Below, piece after piece: positions 11,184 to 22,475 of a stretch of 64,000 bases of DNA (positions are counted from its first letter, which is position 1; every line of letters begins with the position of its first letter). Both the position numbers and the translations under genes were made by a program. Under the pieces are notes generated by a model, which saw nothing but the letters and a program-made list of their open reading frames with translations, did not search any database and was not told the origin of the DNA. The DNA comes from Chondrus crispus (Eukaryota; Rhodophyta; Florideophyceae; Gigartinales; Gigartinaceae), in assembly GCF_000350225.1 (NCBI RefSeq), contig NW_005178692.1:62001-126000 (forward strand), in the 5' to 3' direction.

Positions 11184-14100
11184 ATGATGCCATCGTCGCC
11201 GCTAGAGCCACTTGACGGAGGTGACGGCCCAATCCTATAAACCCCCTTGCCTCTGCCACTCCCTCCCCTCACAGGCATCGAAGACGGCTCAATCTTTCAA
11301 AACTTCCATCCTCTACCACCCACTCCCTCTCTACTACCCACTCCCCATACAGGCTCAATGCATCAACCCGTTGGTGACGGTAACACACACGTGCCCACTC
11401 AAAACGCACAACAGAGCTCACAACCAGGCACTGTCATTGAGCATTCTCAAGGCGGACAGGCGTATACGCGCGGTCGCCCTCGCGGGAGAAGGGGCAGAGG
11501 GGGACGTGGACGTCGAGCATGGGTACAGAGAAGAACACACGACTACACGGAGGGATGGAGAATTCAAACGGTTCGAGTCCAAGCTGTAAAACTCGAGCAT
11601 GACTTTATTACGGACGTGCTTTCCGAAAGAGCTCGGCTATTTACAAGAGCAGCAATCGAAAGAATGAAGACTGCAATTCAAGTAGGACAGCTAGTGCATT
11701 CGCGATCGAGCTACATAGTTCTTTTCCGTGATGAACTAGTGCAAAAATGTAACCTCTGGACAAACGAGCGAATTATGTTAACAACTGCGGGCTTGGTCAA
11801 CTTCACCGTGCAGACATGTATTCTTTCCTAGCAGTTTTCTTTTTATCGCAGTTCTCTGGGTTCAGCATCTCTAAGACGCTCGAATTGCTTCATAAGATGG
11901 ACTGTCTTGTACCATCATTATCTCTAGTTCGCTATTTTTCTGGAAATATTCTTGTTTTCTCCTCTACAGGACGTGGCGATACTGGTGGGATTGTTTGGTG
12001 CTCCCAAACAGATCAAACCGTCAAACTCTCAGAGTTTGAGATGGCTGCGTACAGTATGTCATGCAAAGTATTTCTTTCTCCGTCGTATACCTTTGCAACA
12101 CTTGATGATGACCTCAATGGGATCAGGGCAAGTGACAACCAGGTTAAAACTATAAGCATGAGGAAAGCCGACAAAGAGGGGCACTGCGTAAATGCCATTG
12201 CAGATGCTTTATTTAGAATTACCTTTATGGTTCGCTTTCGACGTCGCGGAGAGTCGCAGACAAACGACGTTGAAAAACCCGTCAACGCAGTGGTTGACGC
12301 TCGCGGGGAGGAGTCTTTATCTGGGTTTGTGATAACAGCCGACCGCGTGTATTGGAAAATGAGTATGATACCTAGTCTTTCCAAGAGAGGCATTGGCTTT
12401 ATGTTTATAATGCCTGAACATCTGTTCAGATGTCATCCATTCTTTGGAGCCTCGCAATTCGATCCCGCAAAAGATGACGTGGAACAGAGCGAATTTGACA
12501 ATGATATCGAACAGGCCCGCCCAGCAGATAATCTCTTTATCTATGATCGCGAGAATGCCTTTGTAATTGACGACAGTCCCCAAATGGGAAGTCTTTGCAA
12601 GCACGCCCAGAAAACGTTTAAAGATGATGGTTTGAATGTTCGAGTGACAGCTGTAGTAATACGGGAAAGAGGGACGAAGAACTTTTCAAAGACGCTCCGC
12701 TTCGTTTACACTCTGCCAGGAAGTTTGTCCAATTTAATCAATTGTTGGGTGGCTGTTCCTCGGACTCTATCGCAGGTTGATGTTCTATTTACGAATATAA
12801 CAAATGCGGGCAAGATAGTGGTACCGCCGACTAACTCCAATGACAGTCGAGATACCATTGAACTGTACTGCTTAAACAATGCAGTAATTTTAACCGTGGA
12901 CCAGAGATGTGAAGAGTGGTTCGTGCTTAGGCAGTTCCGAATAACTGCGACAGTTGCTGGGATTTTGTTACTGAATATTTCCGAGATCCTCACACGACTT
13001 GGTGTTGCAGATGTACAATGCAACGAGAGAACAGTGCCAGAGACTTTTAAACTTTTGGCGGCAAGCTGGCTTAGCACTTTGCGTTTTACGGAGGCGATTC
13101 TGCGTGGTACGGTTACAGAAAACGCTGCTGTTAATGCCTTAAGAGCCAAACATTTCATTAGGGCTGTTTATCACTGTGGCATGTTTGGGGATAAGGAAAA
13201 GAATGGCTAGGCTGCTCGCCAGATGGCATGGCACTCATCGATGTCAACCAAACTGCGTTCAACACCTCAAATAATCCCGAACCGTCGCCACATGTGTGTA
13301 CTGTAGAAATTAAGACGAGCGTTGCAGACTCAACTCTTTCAAGGGCTGTTGCTAACGCTTCAGTAGACCTACTCTGCCTTGAAATGGGCACACAGGCATT
13401 TTTAGAACACATAACTCACTGCCACATTGCGCAGCTGCTACAGCAGCCAATCATGCTTCGCGTCAGTTACGTCGTGTAAGTTTCTTGCTCCGAAGCAGCA
13501 CTCTTGTCCTGCACTTTGATCAAGGCACCTTCAGAATTGATCCGAGAAGCAAGGACTGTTTTAGAAGATAATAGAAATAGGTTACTGAATTGGCCATTTG
13601 ATCGGCCAGAACCATTTCCAGCATTTGTGGCATCGGAAACTAAGAGGGTATTGAAGTCCAGACTGCACTTATGGAGGGCTATCAACACGAGCGTCCAGAA
13701 TCCGCAACCTTTTGTTCCCTTGAAACTTTTCAAGCACGGTGTACAGAGCTTTTATTCGAAGACGAAGGGGGGCGTAGATGGCGGTGCACAAGCGCGTGCC
13801 ATGTTAAGTAGTCCGTCAGCCACATTCAAGTGGGAACAAAAGGTTGTGGGACAAACACTGAAGACTTTGTTTGTGATTTCATTTATAACGTACAGGATGA
13901 ATGAAAGACGTGACCTTATCGCAGACCCTTGTCGCTTCCACATCTCCATGCTTTTCGACAAGCTCTAAATAATGTGGAATCTCTAGCTGATTTTTGTCTG
14001 GAAGCGTGTACAGAGTTGTTGAGATTTGCTGACAAATTACGGAGGAATTCGTCCATGGTAGAAGAGACAATTCCTGCTGCTCTGAATGAAGGTGAGATAA

Positions 14101-14573
14101 ACCGCTTGCGGGCGCTCTCCCGCAATCGGAAACGAAACCGTTTACTATTTTTTAATGGCCCTGACGGTATTCAGTTACGGCTGAACGTACCAGGACATGG
14201 ACAAAGGCAAATTCGTTCGGAAGGGTGGTGCGCTTTATGTGGGATGAACGTGAAGGGAAATAGCAAATATAGAGGACATCGTTCGTCCTTTAAGTGTACG
14301 CATTGTGAGACACATTTGTGTGTCAGAACCTATCCCGGTACACGGCGCTCTTGCTGCGACATGTGGCATTCGAAGAAGCGACTAGAGCAGCGCGAAACGG
14401 AAGCTAGAGTAAGTGTCTCTCGGGAAAGGTCTGAATGTTCTTCCCAAGCCTCTGATTGTCTGGAGGAAAATTCCGGGTCTCAGCGTCGCGTTGCAGCACG
14501 GAAAAGAGGTTCCAGTGACTTAGAAAGGCAATGGACGACGTCTGTGAGAAGGCGGTTGTCATTAGAGCTATGA
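11184..14573 (+). pseudogene. piggyBac-like transposase with embedded PD-(D/E)XK (YqaJ-like) nuclease, decayed
   Basis: Probable start ATG 11184. Order: Pro-rich N-terminus; AT-hook-like basic run GRPRGRRGRGGRGRR (about 11470); helical domain ending LTTAGLVNFT; a possible intron of about 150 bp ending CTACAG at 11969; conserved core with DDDLNGIRASDNQVK; first Asp in TADRVY (12341-12343); IDDSP (about 12570), a candidate second Asp. Then a nuclease module: WFVLRQFRIT, GTVTE (13106-13120), SPDG (13216-13227), VEIKT (E-x-K 13306-13314), HIAQLLQQ (about 13423). Then the piggyBac third Asp in KGGVD (13777-13779) with KWEQKVVGQTLKTL, and a C-terminal Cys/His domain (CALC...CTHC...LCV...CCDMWH, about 14230-14370). 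Breaks I see: TAA 11238-11240, a 1-nt shift near 13200, TAA 13477-13479, and a shift near 13960. The catalytic assignments are inference from motif order. Confidence 0.75.
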
Positions 14574-14797
14574 ATGAGTAGTTATAATAGCCCTGTATGT
14601 ACGGTATACCGTACATAACGCAATTTACTGGCATCGTCGTGGTCTGGAAGTAGCAATTTTTCGAGCGATGTAAAATGGGGTTGTAATTGTTCAAGTTCGC
14701 TGAAACTGGGTCGACGCACTTTCCGGGCCGTTAGGTGTCTCCCTATGCGATTGGTTTGGCAGGTGCAAATGAACGGACGTACTTTCGACGTCCCAAA

Positions 14798-14839
14798 GTT
14801 AATATACGGTGTACCCTACATTAAAATATCACATTAGGG
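14798..14839 (-). repeat. Right terminal inverted repeat of the piggyBac-like element
   Basis: On the minus strand it starts CCCTAATGTGATATTTTAA and continues into GTAGGGTACACCGTATAT, mirroring the left end. It is followed outside by ATAT. Confidence 0.85.
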
Positions 14840-14843
14840 ATAT

Positions 14844-15074
14844 TGCCCTTCGATCGTCTCATAAAGGATCCTAATTGACTGGAAGATCTTCATTTTGTTG
14901 AGTTTGTCGACGGCGGTGGAACACTCACGCAGATATATTCACAAAACGTGTCAAAGTTCTACATCCAATCACAAACAGTTTGTGATTTTGGAGACGTGGA
15001 ACGCACTGTCCCATTGCTGGGGGTCACTGTGTGTGAAACGTGTCGTGAAACGTGTCGTGAAACGTCACAAACCG
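14844..15074. other. Spacer with a triple 12-bp tandem repeat
   Basis: No gene seen. At about 15031-15066 the unit GTGAAACGTGTC is repeated nearly three times in tandem. This run replaces what should be the tail of the Copia family A 3' LTR, so the LTR end was lost here. Confidence 0.45.
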
Positions 15075-15559
15075 AAGCATAGGGATAAGGGAAGAAGCGC
15101 TGCGGACGGCGGCGTTGCCTGGGCAGCTGCGCTCTGTGATACGTGTGTGCTTGTCACAGGTGTGTGAGCTGGGTATGGGAATCACGGGGATCGTGACAGG
15201 TGGCAAAGGACGACCATGGAGCGAAAGAAAATGGATATGGGAATCATTACACTCCCCTCGTCGCTGTATGGTCGTGCTGAGCGGGGTTGGGGGTGGGTGC
15301 TGCGGTGATTAAGCTTTGCGGTAAGCTTGCGGAACGGGTCGGACCTCAGGTGTTTGGTGAATATGTCCTCAGTCATTTCCGCGCTGGGGACGTGCTTCAG
15401 CTCGATATGGCCTTCGCACGCGTTGTGCGGTAGAAAGTGATGCTAGAGATCGATTAACTTGCGACGCTTGGTGGGTCATGTGTTCCGGGTAATGTGGATT
15501 CCGGACTGTTTTTCCATGAAGAAGGCGGTGGGGTGCAGGCTGAGCATTCGGATGTCTTG

Positions 15560-16148
15560 GGTGGTACAATTCCACACCACGACCCCTGGTGGGAGATGAG
15601 AACCGCCTGGACGGGCGGTTACTACTGTAGTAATCGTGCACGCGCCTTCTGAAAGCGCAGTAGTACCTCCACGGCGTACACGTGGCATAACCGTTGGCGC
15701 CGGTCGTGGCCACGGGCACACGTGTGCGACCCGTCCGGTAAGTAATTAGCAGTTAGTGGCTAATGGTACCAATTAGCCAATTTAGTACAGTAGCTGGTAT
15801 ACCGTATGTAACAGCTACTGTAGCAGGACAGGTGTCCGTCCCACTTAGGGGTTAAGACCGGGGGCACCTGTCCCGTCCCAGTAAACGGGGGCAGACTCGC
15901 CTCCCTTCCCTTTATGGCTTTTTGCTAACTCCGTCCGGTTTTACCTCTAAGTCTCAGGCTTCTAACCCGTGACCGGCTGTGTGGTTATAGCACCTCCACT
16001 CAGCTGCGCGTCACCGGCCACGTGTGCCTTCCCTCTTTACGAGTTCTTCCGATCGGTCCGCGCTCGCGTGGGTACCCCGCGCCGCGCGCTCCCTCACACT
16101 AATCCCCCCTCGTTTCCGAGTGGTCGGGACGTGGGTAGTTATACCACA
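15560..16148 (+). repeat. Solo LTR (Gypsy family of the 62.9-kb element), nested in Copia A
   Basis: 589 bp starting GGTGGTACAATT and ending TTATACCACA, flanked on both sides by TCTTG (15555-15559, 16149-16153). It interrupts the RNase H reading of Copia A exactly at the duplicated bases. It resembles the LTR at 62915-63513 in length, ends and internal blocks (for example CAGCTACTGTAG), so it is a solo LTR of the same or a sister family. It is younger than Copia A. Confidence 0.85.
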
Positions 16149-17115
16149 TCTTGGAGGATGCGGCGCTGCCGTGATGTTTGTGGGACGGAAGAGGTTGGGG
16201 CGATAATTCGGCCTCGCACGTGGAGAGCGCCGCGATGCTCTGTTTCATGGATCTCCAATAGATAAGTGTCCCGTTGTAAAGGTGCACTATGCCGGACATG
16301 GATTTTTGATCAGTGACGTCGGCGGCGTGGTCAGCATCCGACTAGGCTGTGAGGAGAGGCGTCTTGGAGATTACTTTGTCAGTGTTGTTGCTGACGTGGA
16401 GGGGATGCGGGCGGCGCGAAAGAGCAGCTCGTGCTTGGGGGTGTGACGGAGGTACCAGAGGACACGTTTGAGGGCATTCCAGTTTCGCTTTTTCGGAGCT
16501 TTGAAGGCTACCGACAGAAGGTTCGTAAGAAAGTATATGTCCTGTCGGGTGGAGCCGGCAATATATCTCAGGTCTCCAAGTAGCTGTTGGTACTCTTTCG
16601 GCTGCGTGTGGTCCGAAAGAGGATCTTCCTGGTCTGCGGGGCCATGAAGACGAATACCTTCCTGATACGGTGTGGGCTTGCTGTTGGCTATGTGTGTTTC
16701 TGCTTTGCGCTGTATGCCAGCGGTGGAGTTAGGTTGGGAGATGTGCAGCGCGCCGTTGCCAGTGCGCGGTACAGTCCAAGCGAGAAGGGTACGTGGCTCC
16801 CCGAGGCATTTGATGTTGTACGCGAATGTGAGGAGGTTGGCGAATTCGTCGAACAGCACCGCTGTGGTGGCTGTGACTGTGAAATCGTCCATGCTAATTG
16901 CAACGAATGTGGCTGCAGTCAGAGTGGTTTTGTGTGGGGGATCTTAGCTCTACGCTTGGGGGCGGAGGCGATGTGTGCTCTTGTGATGGGGGATGTAGAG
17001 GAGTGTGGCGGGGTGGCTACCAGATGGGGTGGTGCTCTTTGCCAGTCGTGAGGATTGGCGGGTGTGCGGTTTGTGGTCGTGTTGCTTGAGCGGTTTGCGG
17101 TTACGGACCATAACC

Positions 17116-17275
17116 ACTGGTAAAAGGCACGATGGCCGAGTTCACTGAGGCTGAGGGTCCGTGCGCTACTATAAGGGAAGAGGAGCCGGGGACGGCGGCG
17201 TTGCCTGCGCAGCTGCGCTCTGTGATATGTGTATGCGTATCACAGGTGTGTGAGCTGTGTATGGGAATCATGACA
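17116..17275 (-). repeat. 5' LTR of Copia family A
   Basis: 160 bp on the minus strand, starting TGTCATGATTCCCATA and ending ACCAGT directly before GGTTATGG. It matches 15080-15185 in its central part (GCGTTGCCTG and CTGTGATA blocks). Confidence 0.8.
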
Positions 17276-19733
17276 AGGTGCAATAGAAAGGTTAGAGTGT
17301 AAGGAATCTGTTTACATATTCACTCTCATCTCAATCAAACCAGGCCGACAGCGTTCTTTGTTCAACTTTTCGGAACGTGTTCAAGTTTTGGGGTGCAGAA
17401 CTCGTACCAAGGGAGTCGGGAGCAGTCGCACTGTCAGCTGAGCAGCGGGGAGCCAGGTATTTTATCGTTCCTGATCGTCACACAACACACCAACCGCTGC
17501 CTTAGTCCATATCACGTACAGTACAACAACTTGTACTGTGCCCTTGGGTACTGTTTGCATCCATCCATTTACAGTATACAAGCTTGTACTCTACAGTATG
17601 TGCTGCAAAGCCCACAACTGTTTTTGGATACTGTACTGTTGTGGTAATTCGGGGTTTAGACATGGTAATAGGTAATGGTGGCTCAAGGGTAGTTCTGCTA
17701 TGAACAAGGTGATTGAGTAACAATGTACTCCCGAGGTAACTCCCTACTCGGTTCTTTATATTCTTCGCCGCTTCGGATCGGTTCTCGTATGCACTAACTA
17801 GCTGTTGCGTATTCGTGCCTTTTCCTTAATCGCGCCGTGGCAAGTCGTGCAGGGACAGTCTATCTCCCTCTGCCTTCTCCATATCAGAGAGGCGGTGGTA
17901 GAGTCCTTTATTTTGGTAGCGCTACCACTCGCCGGACCCCGCAGTCTCAGATTCGGTAAAGGGACAGGTGTCCTTGTGGGCCTATGAAGGAGCGCACATG
18001 CGCTGTGTCCGGCGCATGAGCTCTCCCAGCTCCATAGCGCTCCGAGAACCTGATCTCCACGAGTGCCGGTCGGCAGTGCATCCCATCCCGGGCGGATGCC
18101 GACATGTGTGGTTCAATCCCGCTATCTCTTTCATTCCCTAGCAATATCCTTGGTAGACGTCCCTCTAGTTAAATGCCCTGTAGTACGGTAGCTCTAGCCT
18201 TAATTCAATCATCCCGCTACCAACTATCTATACAATCTAATTCACTTCAAGTCCCTGTCAATGCATGCAAGTCGAGCGCCTCTGTGCGCCGAATCTGAGC
18301 TTTAGCAGCGACTGCGATTCCCTCATGGCCATGAGCTTCGTCACGCACTTACGCGCTTGTATACCTTTATGTCCTTCAGACAAATAGCAGGGGTGTCCTT
18401 TTTGAAGTGGAGTTGTTTTCGTTCTTGTTGTTGTCTAGTATTAGCCAGCAGAGTGGTTGCTACCTAAACAGTTCAGTTGTGCGTACCTTCCACGCTAGCA
18501 AAGTTAAAGGTAGTGAATCCTCCTGTCCATCTCCGTTCCTGTGTTTCTAGTCTGCGTAACTACAATTCAGCACACCGGCAGGTCGTTGGCTCGATTGTCC
18601 AGTTGCGGGTAAGTGCGCCAGATTGGATCGACAAAAATCGTAATAATATATCGTTTCGTAAGATGCATCCTTCGTGTCTGCTCTTGGCTGTCACACTTCA
18701 ACAATTCATTCCTTGACAGAGGGCTCTTCAGGAGAATACGGATTTCATATGACATCGAATGGTCCCCAGATTCCACTCAATCATGCCCTCGAATTTGGGG
18801 ACTGACTCGATGGAATTCCTTCCTAACCCAAGGCCTAGTGCCTGGATTGCTGCATTGCAACACTGTTCACAGTTGATAGAAATGTTAACGGATTTTAGAA
18901 AATAGATTCGCGCTGCACACAATTTAGAACAAATTTCAATCCATGAAGTGGAACACGATCCAGTCCACTGGGATATAACGAGGAAGCCCCGGACGCATCT
19001 TCGCAGAGACTCCTGCGCATCAAAAATCACTGCCTGGTTTTCCGTTCACCTAGCCTACTTTGCAACTCGCGAGCATCTTCGCTCTGGGCGGGAAGAGCAG
19101 GCGCAACCTTGTAAGGATTTTGGGACCCGCCATTCTAGGACTGCGGCTGCTATCTATTTTAATCGTCCCCACGACTAATTGCCCCGCACATTCGTCTTTT
19201 CTTCATTTCAGCTGATACGTCTTATCGCCACCACCCTCATCTCGGATTTGGATGCGTGTACGTAGTGAACGACAAAGCAGAAAATAAGCCGTCTCAACAA
19301 AGCGAAGCGTCGTCACAGCGACCGCCTGTTATGACGATCCTTTTTTTTGAGCGGCAACACATTCAACACTTACGGAACTATACTGCATACGTAGGCTTCT
19401 CATTGCGTTCCTGTTAGAACTACAGCGCGACACAACACATAATTCATCCTATCGATACGTTCGTCTTTGTTTCTGTCAGTCTACACGCTGGCAATTGTTT
19501 TATCTCTATGTGACAATGTTGTATTATATCAAGTGCAGACTGCATAGGACTACCAGCGGTGTCCGCTTAAAACTTCAACTGTATTTTCTGGGCGTAAAAG
19601 ATCCTTTACCTAGCAGATTGAGTTGTTACTCAGGCTTCTTTATGCAGTTCAATCTGCGTATGGAAATATCTTAAGGCGGCAAAGCAATAAGATCATTGGT
19701 AATAGAAGCCTTTACAAAATAAAAGTTGGTACT
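17276..19733. other. No recognisable gene
   Basis: Short ORFs only, none with a family signature. 17510-17645 is unusually dense in TACAGTA/TACTGTA words. The stretch just upstream of 19734 is where a promoter for the next gene would lie, but I cannot point to an element. Confidence 0.45.
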
Positions 19734-20869
19734 ATGTCTAAACCTTTCCGAAATTCTGAGGCGGACGAAAGCCAAAATTCAAACGTGTCACAAGGGTCAC
19801 ATAGTGACGAAAACCGATTGCCATCTCCTGTCATAGCATGTGATGCATGGAATCATCTCGGAACCATAGACGACACCCTCTTCGAAGATTGCCTTGGCGA
19901 GGATGCCGTTCTTCGTACAAGCAGTGAGACATTTCCCCTTGATATTTGTACAGAAAGATATGCTTCAGGTTACTTGAATGAGAGAAAGCGCCGTCCTAGT
20001 TCTCTGCAAAACGAAGGCAACCAATCTACTCTATTTGCTCATGGCAGGGAAAAGTGGATGCGATCGCGAGAGTCGCAAGCTCGAATACTTACGAAAACCG
20101 TTGGAAAGCTATTCCCGCCGGAAATATAGAACTGCTGCAAATTGGGATGCTTCGGCAACATTGCTATGAATGTAGAAAATCGTCCACTCTTGACGCGTTG
20201 ATTGGAATTCATCAGAGAGCGTGTGAGCTTTATGACGAAAAAAAGAGGCTTGATCTGGTCGAAGCCCGACGACGAGGGCGCCGTTCCAGACCATCGATGG
20301 TGTACGCCAGAAGATCGCATAAAGACGAAACTTTGGATGCTCTAATTGCTCATCTCGGCGGTACAGATAGATGGACATCTATCAGACGACATAAAGAAAT
20401 TTGTCTCACCAAACTTCCAGAGTTCCCGGGAATTTCTACGAAGGATGAGGGTGATCTCATCTCGGATCCCCTGTGCACTAGAGCGCAGGGTTTGATACTG
20501 CACGCATGCATGCAGTTGATTTATAGAAGGCGGAGAACGCGCAACGCGGTGGATATCGATGACTTTCACGGTCTCTTGGACGACTCTGGCGCCCATGAAG
20601 GGCAACATCGCTATATTGGCAACAGGAAAAACTATCCGGAAATTGCAGAGCTACCGATGTGTAACTGTGGATGCGGAGAACCGAGTTTTGTGGAAATGGG
20701 TAAACCATATCTAAACCAGCTCTGTTGCGATTTTTCCATTCTGGCAAAAGCCAGGCTCCGCAGCAAGCGGAAACGGGGTTTCTCCTTAAAGGGTTGTATA
20801 ACCAATGCTCAAATAGGGTTGTTCTTGTGGCATAAACACCCCCCTGACGTCGAGGGGTGTATGCCTTAG
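19734..20869 (+). pseudogene. Unknown protein gene, two overlapping frames
   Basis: ATG 19734 opens MSKPFRNSEADESQNSN..., acidic and Ser-rich, ending at 20129. A second frame, open from about 20054 to 20869, continues with basic helical sequence (ARRRGRRSRPS) and a Cys cluster (CNCGCGEPSF, then QLCCDF) near its C-terminus. No GT..AG intron is obvious between them, so a one-base shift around 20060-20125 is the simplest explanation. I do not recognise the family. The frame closes inside a hairpin at about 20830-20866, where an LTR starts, so the true C-terminus may be lost. It could be a host gene or the gene of an unrecognised DNA transposon. Confidence 0.45.
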
Positions 20870-21378
20870 CTCAACCGAGACCGTGGATGAGGGCGAGAAG
20901 ACGGGGAGAACACACAGCTAATGAGACAGGGAAGCGGGCCCTGGTAGCGTGGTAGAGCGGGACGGTCAGGGACGAACGTACGCGCGGGCCGATCTATGTC
21001 TCAACGCCCCGGAGCAGGGCTGGATAACGTACCAGCGCTGACGGGCGGAGGCGGATCTACGCTCGCTCGAGTACGCAGCTTTCCCCTACCCGCTTTGTTC
21101 GGTTAACGCGCGCGAAGGCGGATCGAGCTTGTTAGTTAAGCTGGAAGACGGACCTAGGCGGTAGGTCGTGGACAAGTCCGTGCTTGTCCGCCTACGCTGC
21201 CGCCGATCTCGCTCTTATTTAATCTATACAATGCGTCTATCATAATACTACAGTACCGCTATGCTGTAGTAACTTACTGTAGCGCGGGTCGTCCCGCGCT
21301 GTAATGCTGTCAGCCGTCGGGGCTAACAGCACACGTGTGAGACGCGTACTGTGCGCGCGGTGGTACGTGCCTCCTACA
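20858..21378 (-). repeat. LTR of family C, copy 1
   Basis: Matches 39749-40287 in the same orientation (shared CGACGCCCCGGAGCAG/CAACGCCCCGGAGCAG, GTACCAGCGCTG, GGGCGGAGGCGGATC). On the minus strand it starts TGTAGGAGGCAC and ends AGGCATACA. It contains a stem-loop (GCTGTCAGCCGTCGGGGCT) near 21305. No matching flanking duplication was found. Confidence 0.6.
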
Positions 21379-21397
21379 CGTGTACGCGTGTGTTCGC

Positions 21398-22475
21398 TGT
21401 AGTGCAATGTGCCTGGCAGGCCGCGAACACAGTCCGACGGTCAAACAAAAAGAAGAAAAACAGCAACAGAAACAACCACTGCCGATGGCACGTGCTACGG
21501 AGAAAGAGCGTTCGAGACTCCCTTTCCCTTTTTGTGGGCTTGCGGCACACAGTAGCTCAACTCCGACGGGGGGGAAAGGAAAGATGCCCGGCCCGGGAGG
21601 ATAATGGTGGTAGAGACTTGTGAAGACTTGAGTGCTCGGCGAGTGCCGGTTGGGCTTTTCTACGAGGATGTAACCGGGGTTCTCTGGGTTGTAAGGCTAA
21701 TGCTTGACGAGCGTCTTCAGCACCTTGCGTATAATTCAAGGTCTTCGATGGGGGCTTGTTCAGCACTACCCGACGGGATCGTAACCGTGTAGCAACGCTA
21801 CTACCGACATGTTGCCCGATGGCTAAAAACACCATCACCAGCGCGATCGCAATCGCAGTTGGTGGTACCAACTCTGTCTTATACAGTAAGACTTTCGACG
21901 GAGGCGTCGTTTCAACAGCCTTCCTACGGAACTTGAAACAGTAGCAGCGCTACACATCGTGTTTCCCGATGGCTAAACTACCTACACCGGATCGCTCGCA
22001 ACCAATGCCGATGGCACCAACAGATAGAAAAGGATAGAAGCAGAAACAGAAATGGATAGGGGATAGAGATAGAAATAGTAATGGTAAAGGATAAGGAAAA
22101 GGAATGGGACCCCGAGCAATAGAGGATGTCGTTAGCAGCGTAGAAGTGAAGCGCGTTGCGTGAACGGAAGCGGTCTTCGACGAAGGCGAGATCTAACTCC
22201 GGCAGCTCGGGTTACCTTTACTGACTTGGTGGTCAGCGAGCTAATGTATATATCGCCCAGCCGGAGCCACTACAGGAGCTCGCGGCGCTAGATCCTAGAT
22301 CTAATCTAATGTCAGTAAAATTCATACTGACTAATTAACTAAATAAAATTAATAATAAAAATAAAAACTGCGCAAATATTCACACGTGTGTCCCCCAATC
22401 CCGGACCACAGTATTCACATTCCAATTTAGTTTCTTTTTCCACCACCCCCTTGTGCAACCCCTTATTGCACTGCA
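21398..22475 (+). repeat. Solo LTR of family B-long (TGTAGTGCAAT ends), copy 1
   Basis: 1078 bp, TGTAGTGCAATG at the left and ATTGCACTGCA at the right, homologous along its length to 36132-37254, 38515-39662 and 48643-49686 (those in the opposite orientation). No internal retrotransposon region adjoins it and I see no target duplication, so it may be rearranged. It abuts a perfect palindrome on its right side. Confidence 0.75.

Larger units (their letters stand above)
10851..14839 (+). mobile_element. piggyBac-like DNA transposon carrying a YqaJ-type nuclease domain
   Basis: A 3989-bp unit bounded by inverted repeats of about 42 bp that start CCCTAATGTGA (10851 onward, and reversed to 14839). 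Both outer flanks are ATAT (10847-10850, 14840-14843), a 4-bp palindromic duplication comparable to the TTAA of piggyBac. Copies of a near-palindromic motif GTACGGTGTACCGTAC lie inside both ends (about 10869, 10920, 14598, 14803). One transposase gene fills the interior on the plus strand, from about 11184 to 14573. The piggyBac assignment rests on the CCC-starting ends, the GGVD motif with the following helix, and the C-terminal Cys/His domain. Confidence 0.85.
15075..17275 (-). mobile_element. Copia retrotransposon (family A), internally deleted remnant
   Basis: Minus strand. 5' LTR 17116-17275 (starts TGTCATGATTCCCATA), PBS 17108-17115 with GGTTATGG, then only reverse transcriptase and RNase H remains (LGDLRYIAGSTRQDIYFLTN at about 16560; ALSTCEAE at about 16235). 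RNase H continues beyond a nested solo LTR (ELKHVPSAEMTEDIFTKHL, about 15390), and a partial 3' LTR follows below 15251. Gag, protease and integrase are absent. Old, and broken in many places (at least five). Confidence 0.85.

Noticed and set aside
18050-18130. tRNA-like T-arm GGTTCAATCCC
   Set aside because: No acceptor, D or anticodon arms can be folded around it.
18258-18280. String CATGCAAGTCGAGCG resembling bacterial or plastid 16S rRNA
   Set aside because: Only about 15 bases match; the flanks do not resemble rRNA, so it is taken as chance.
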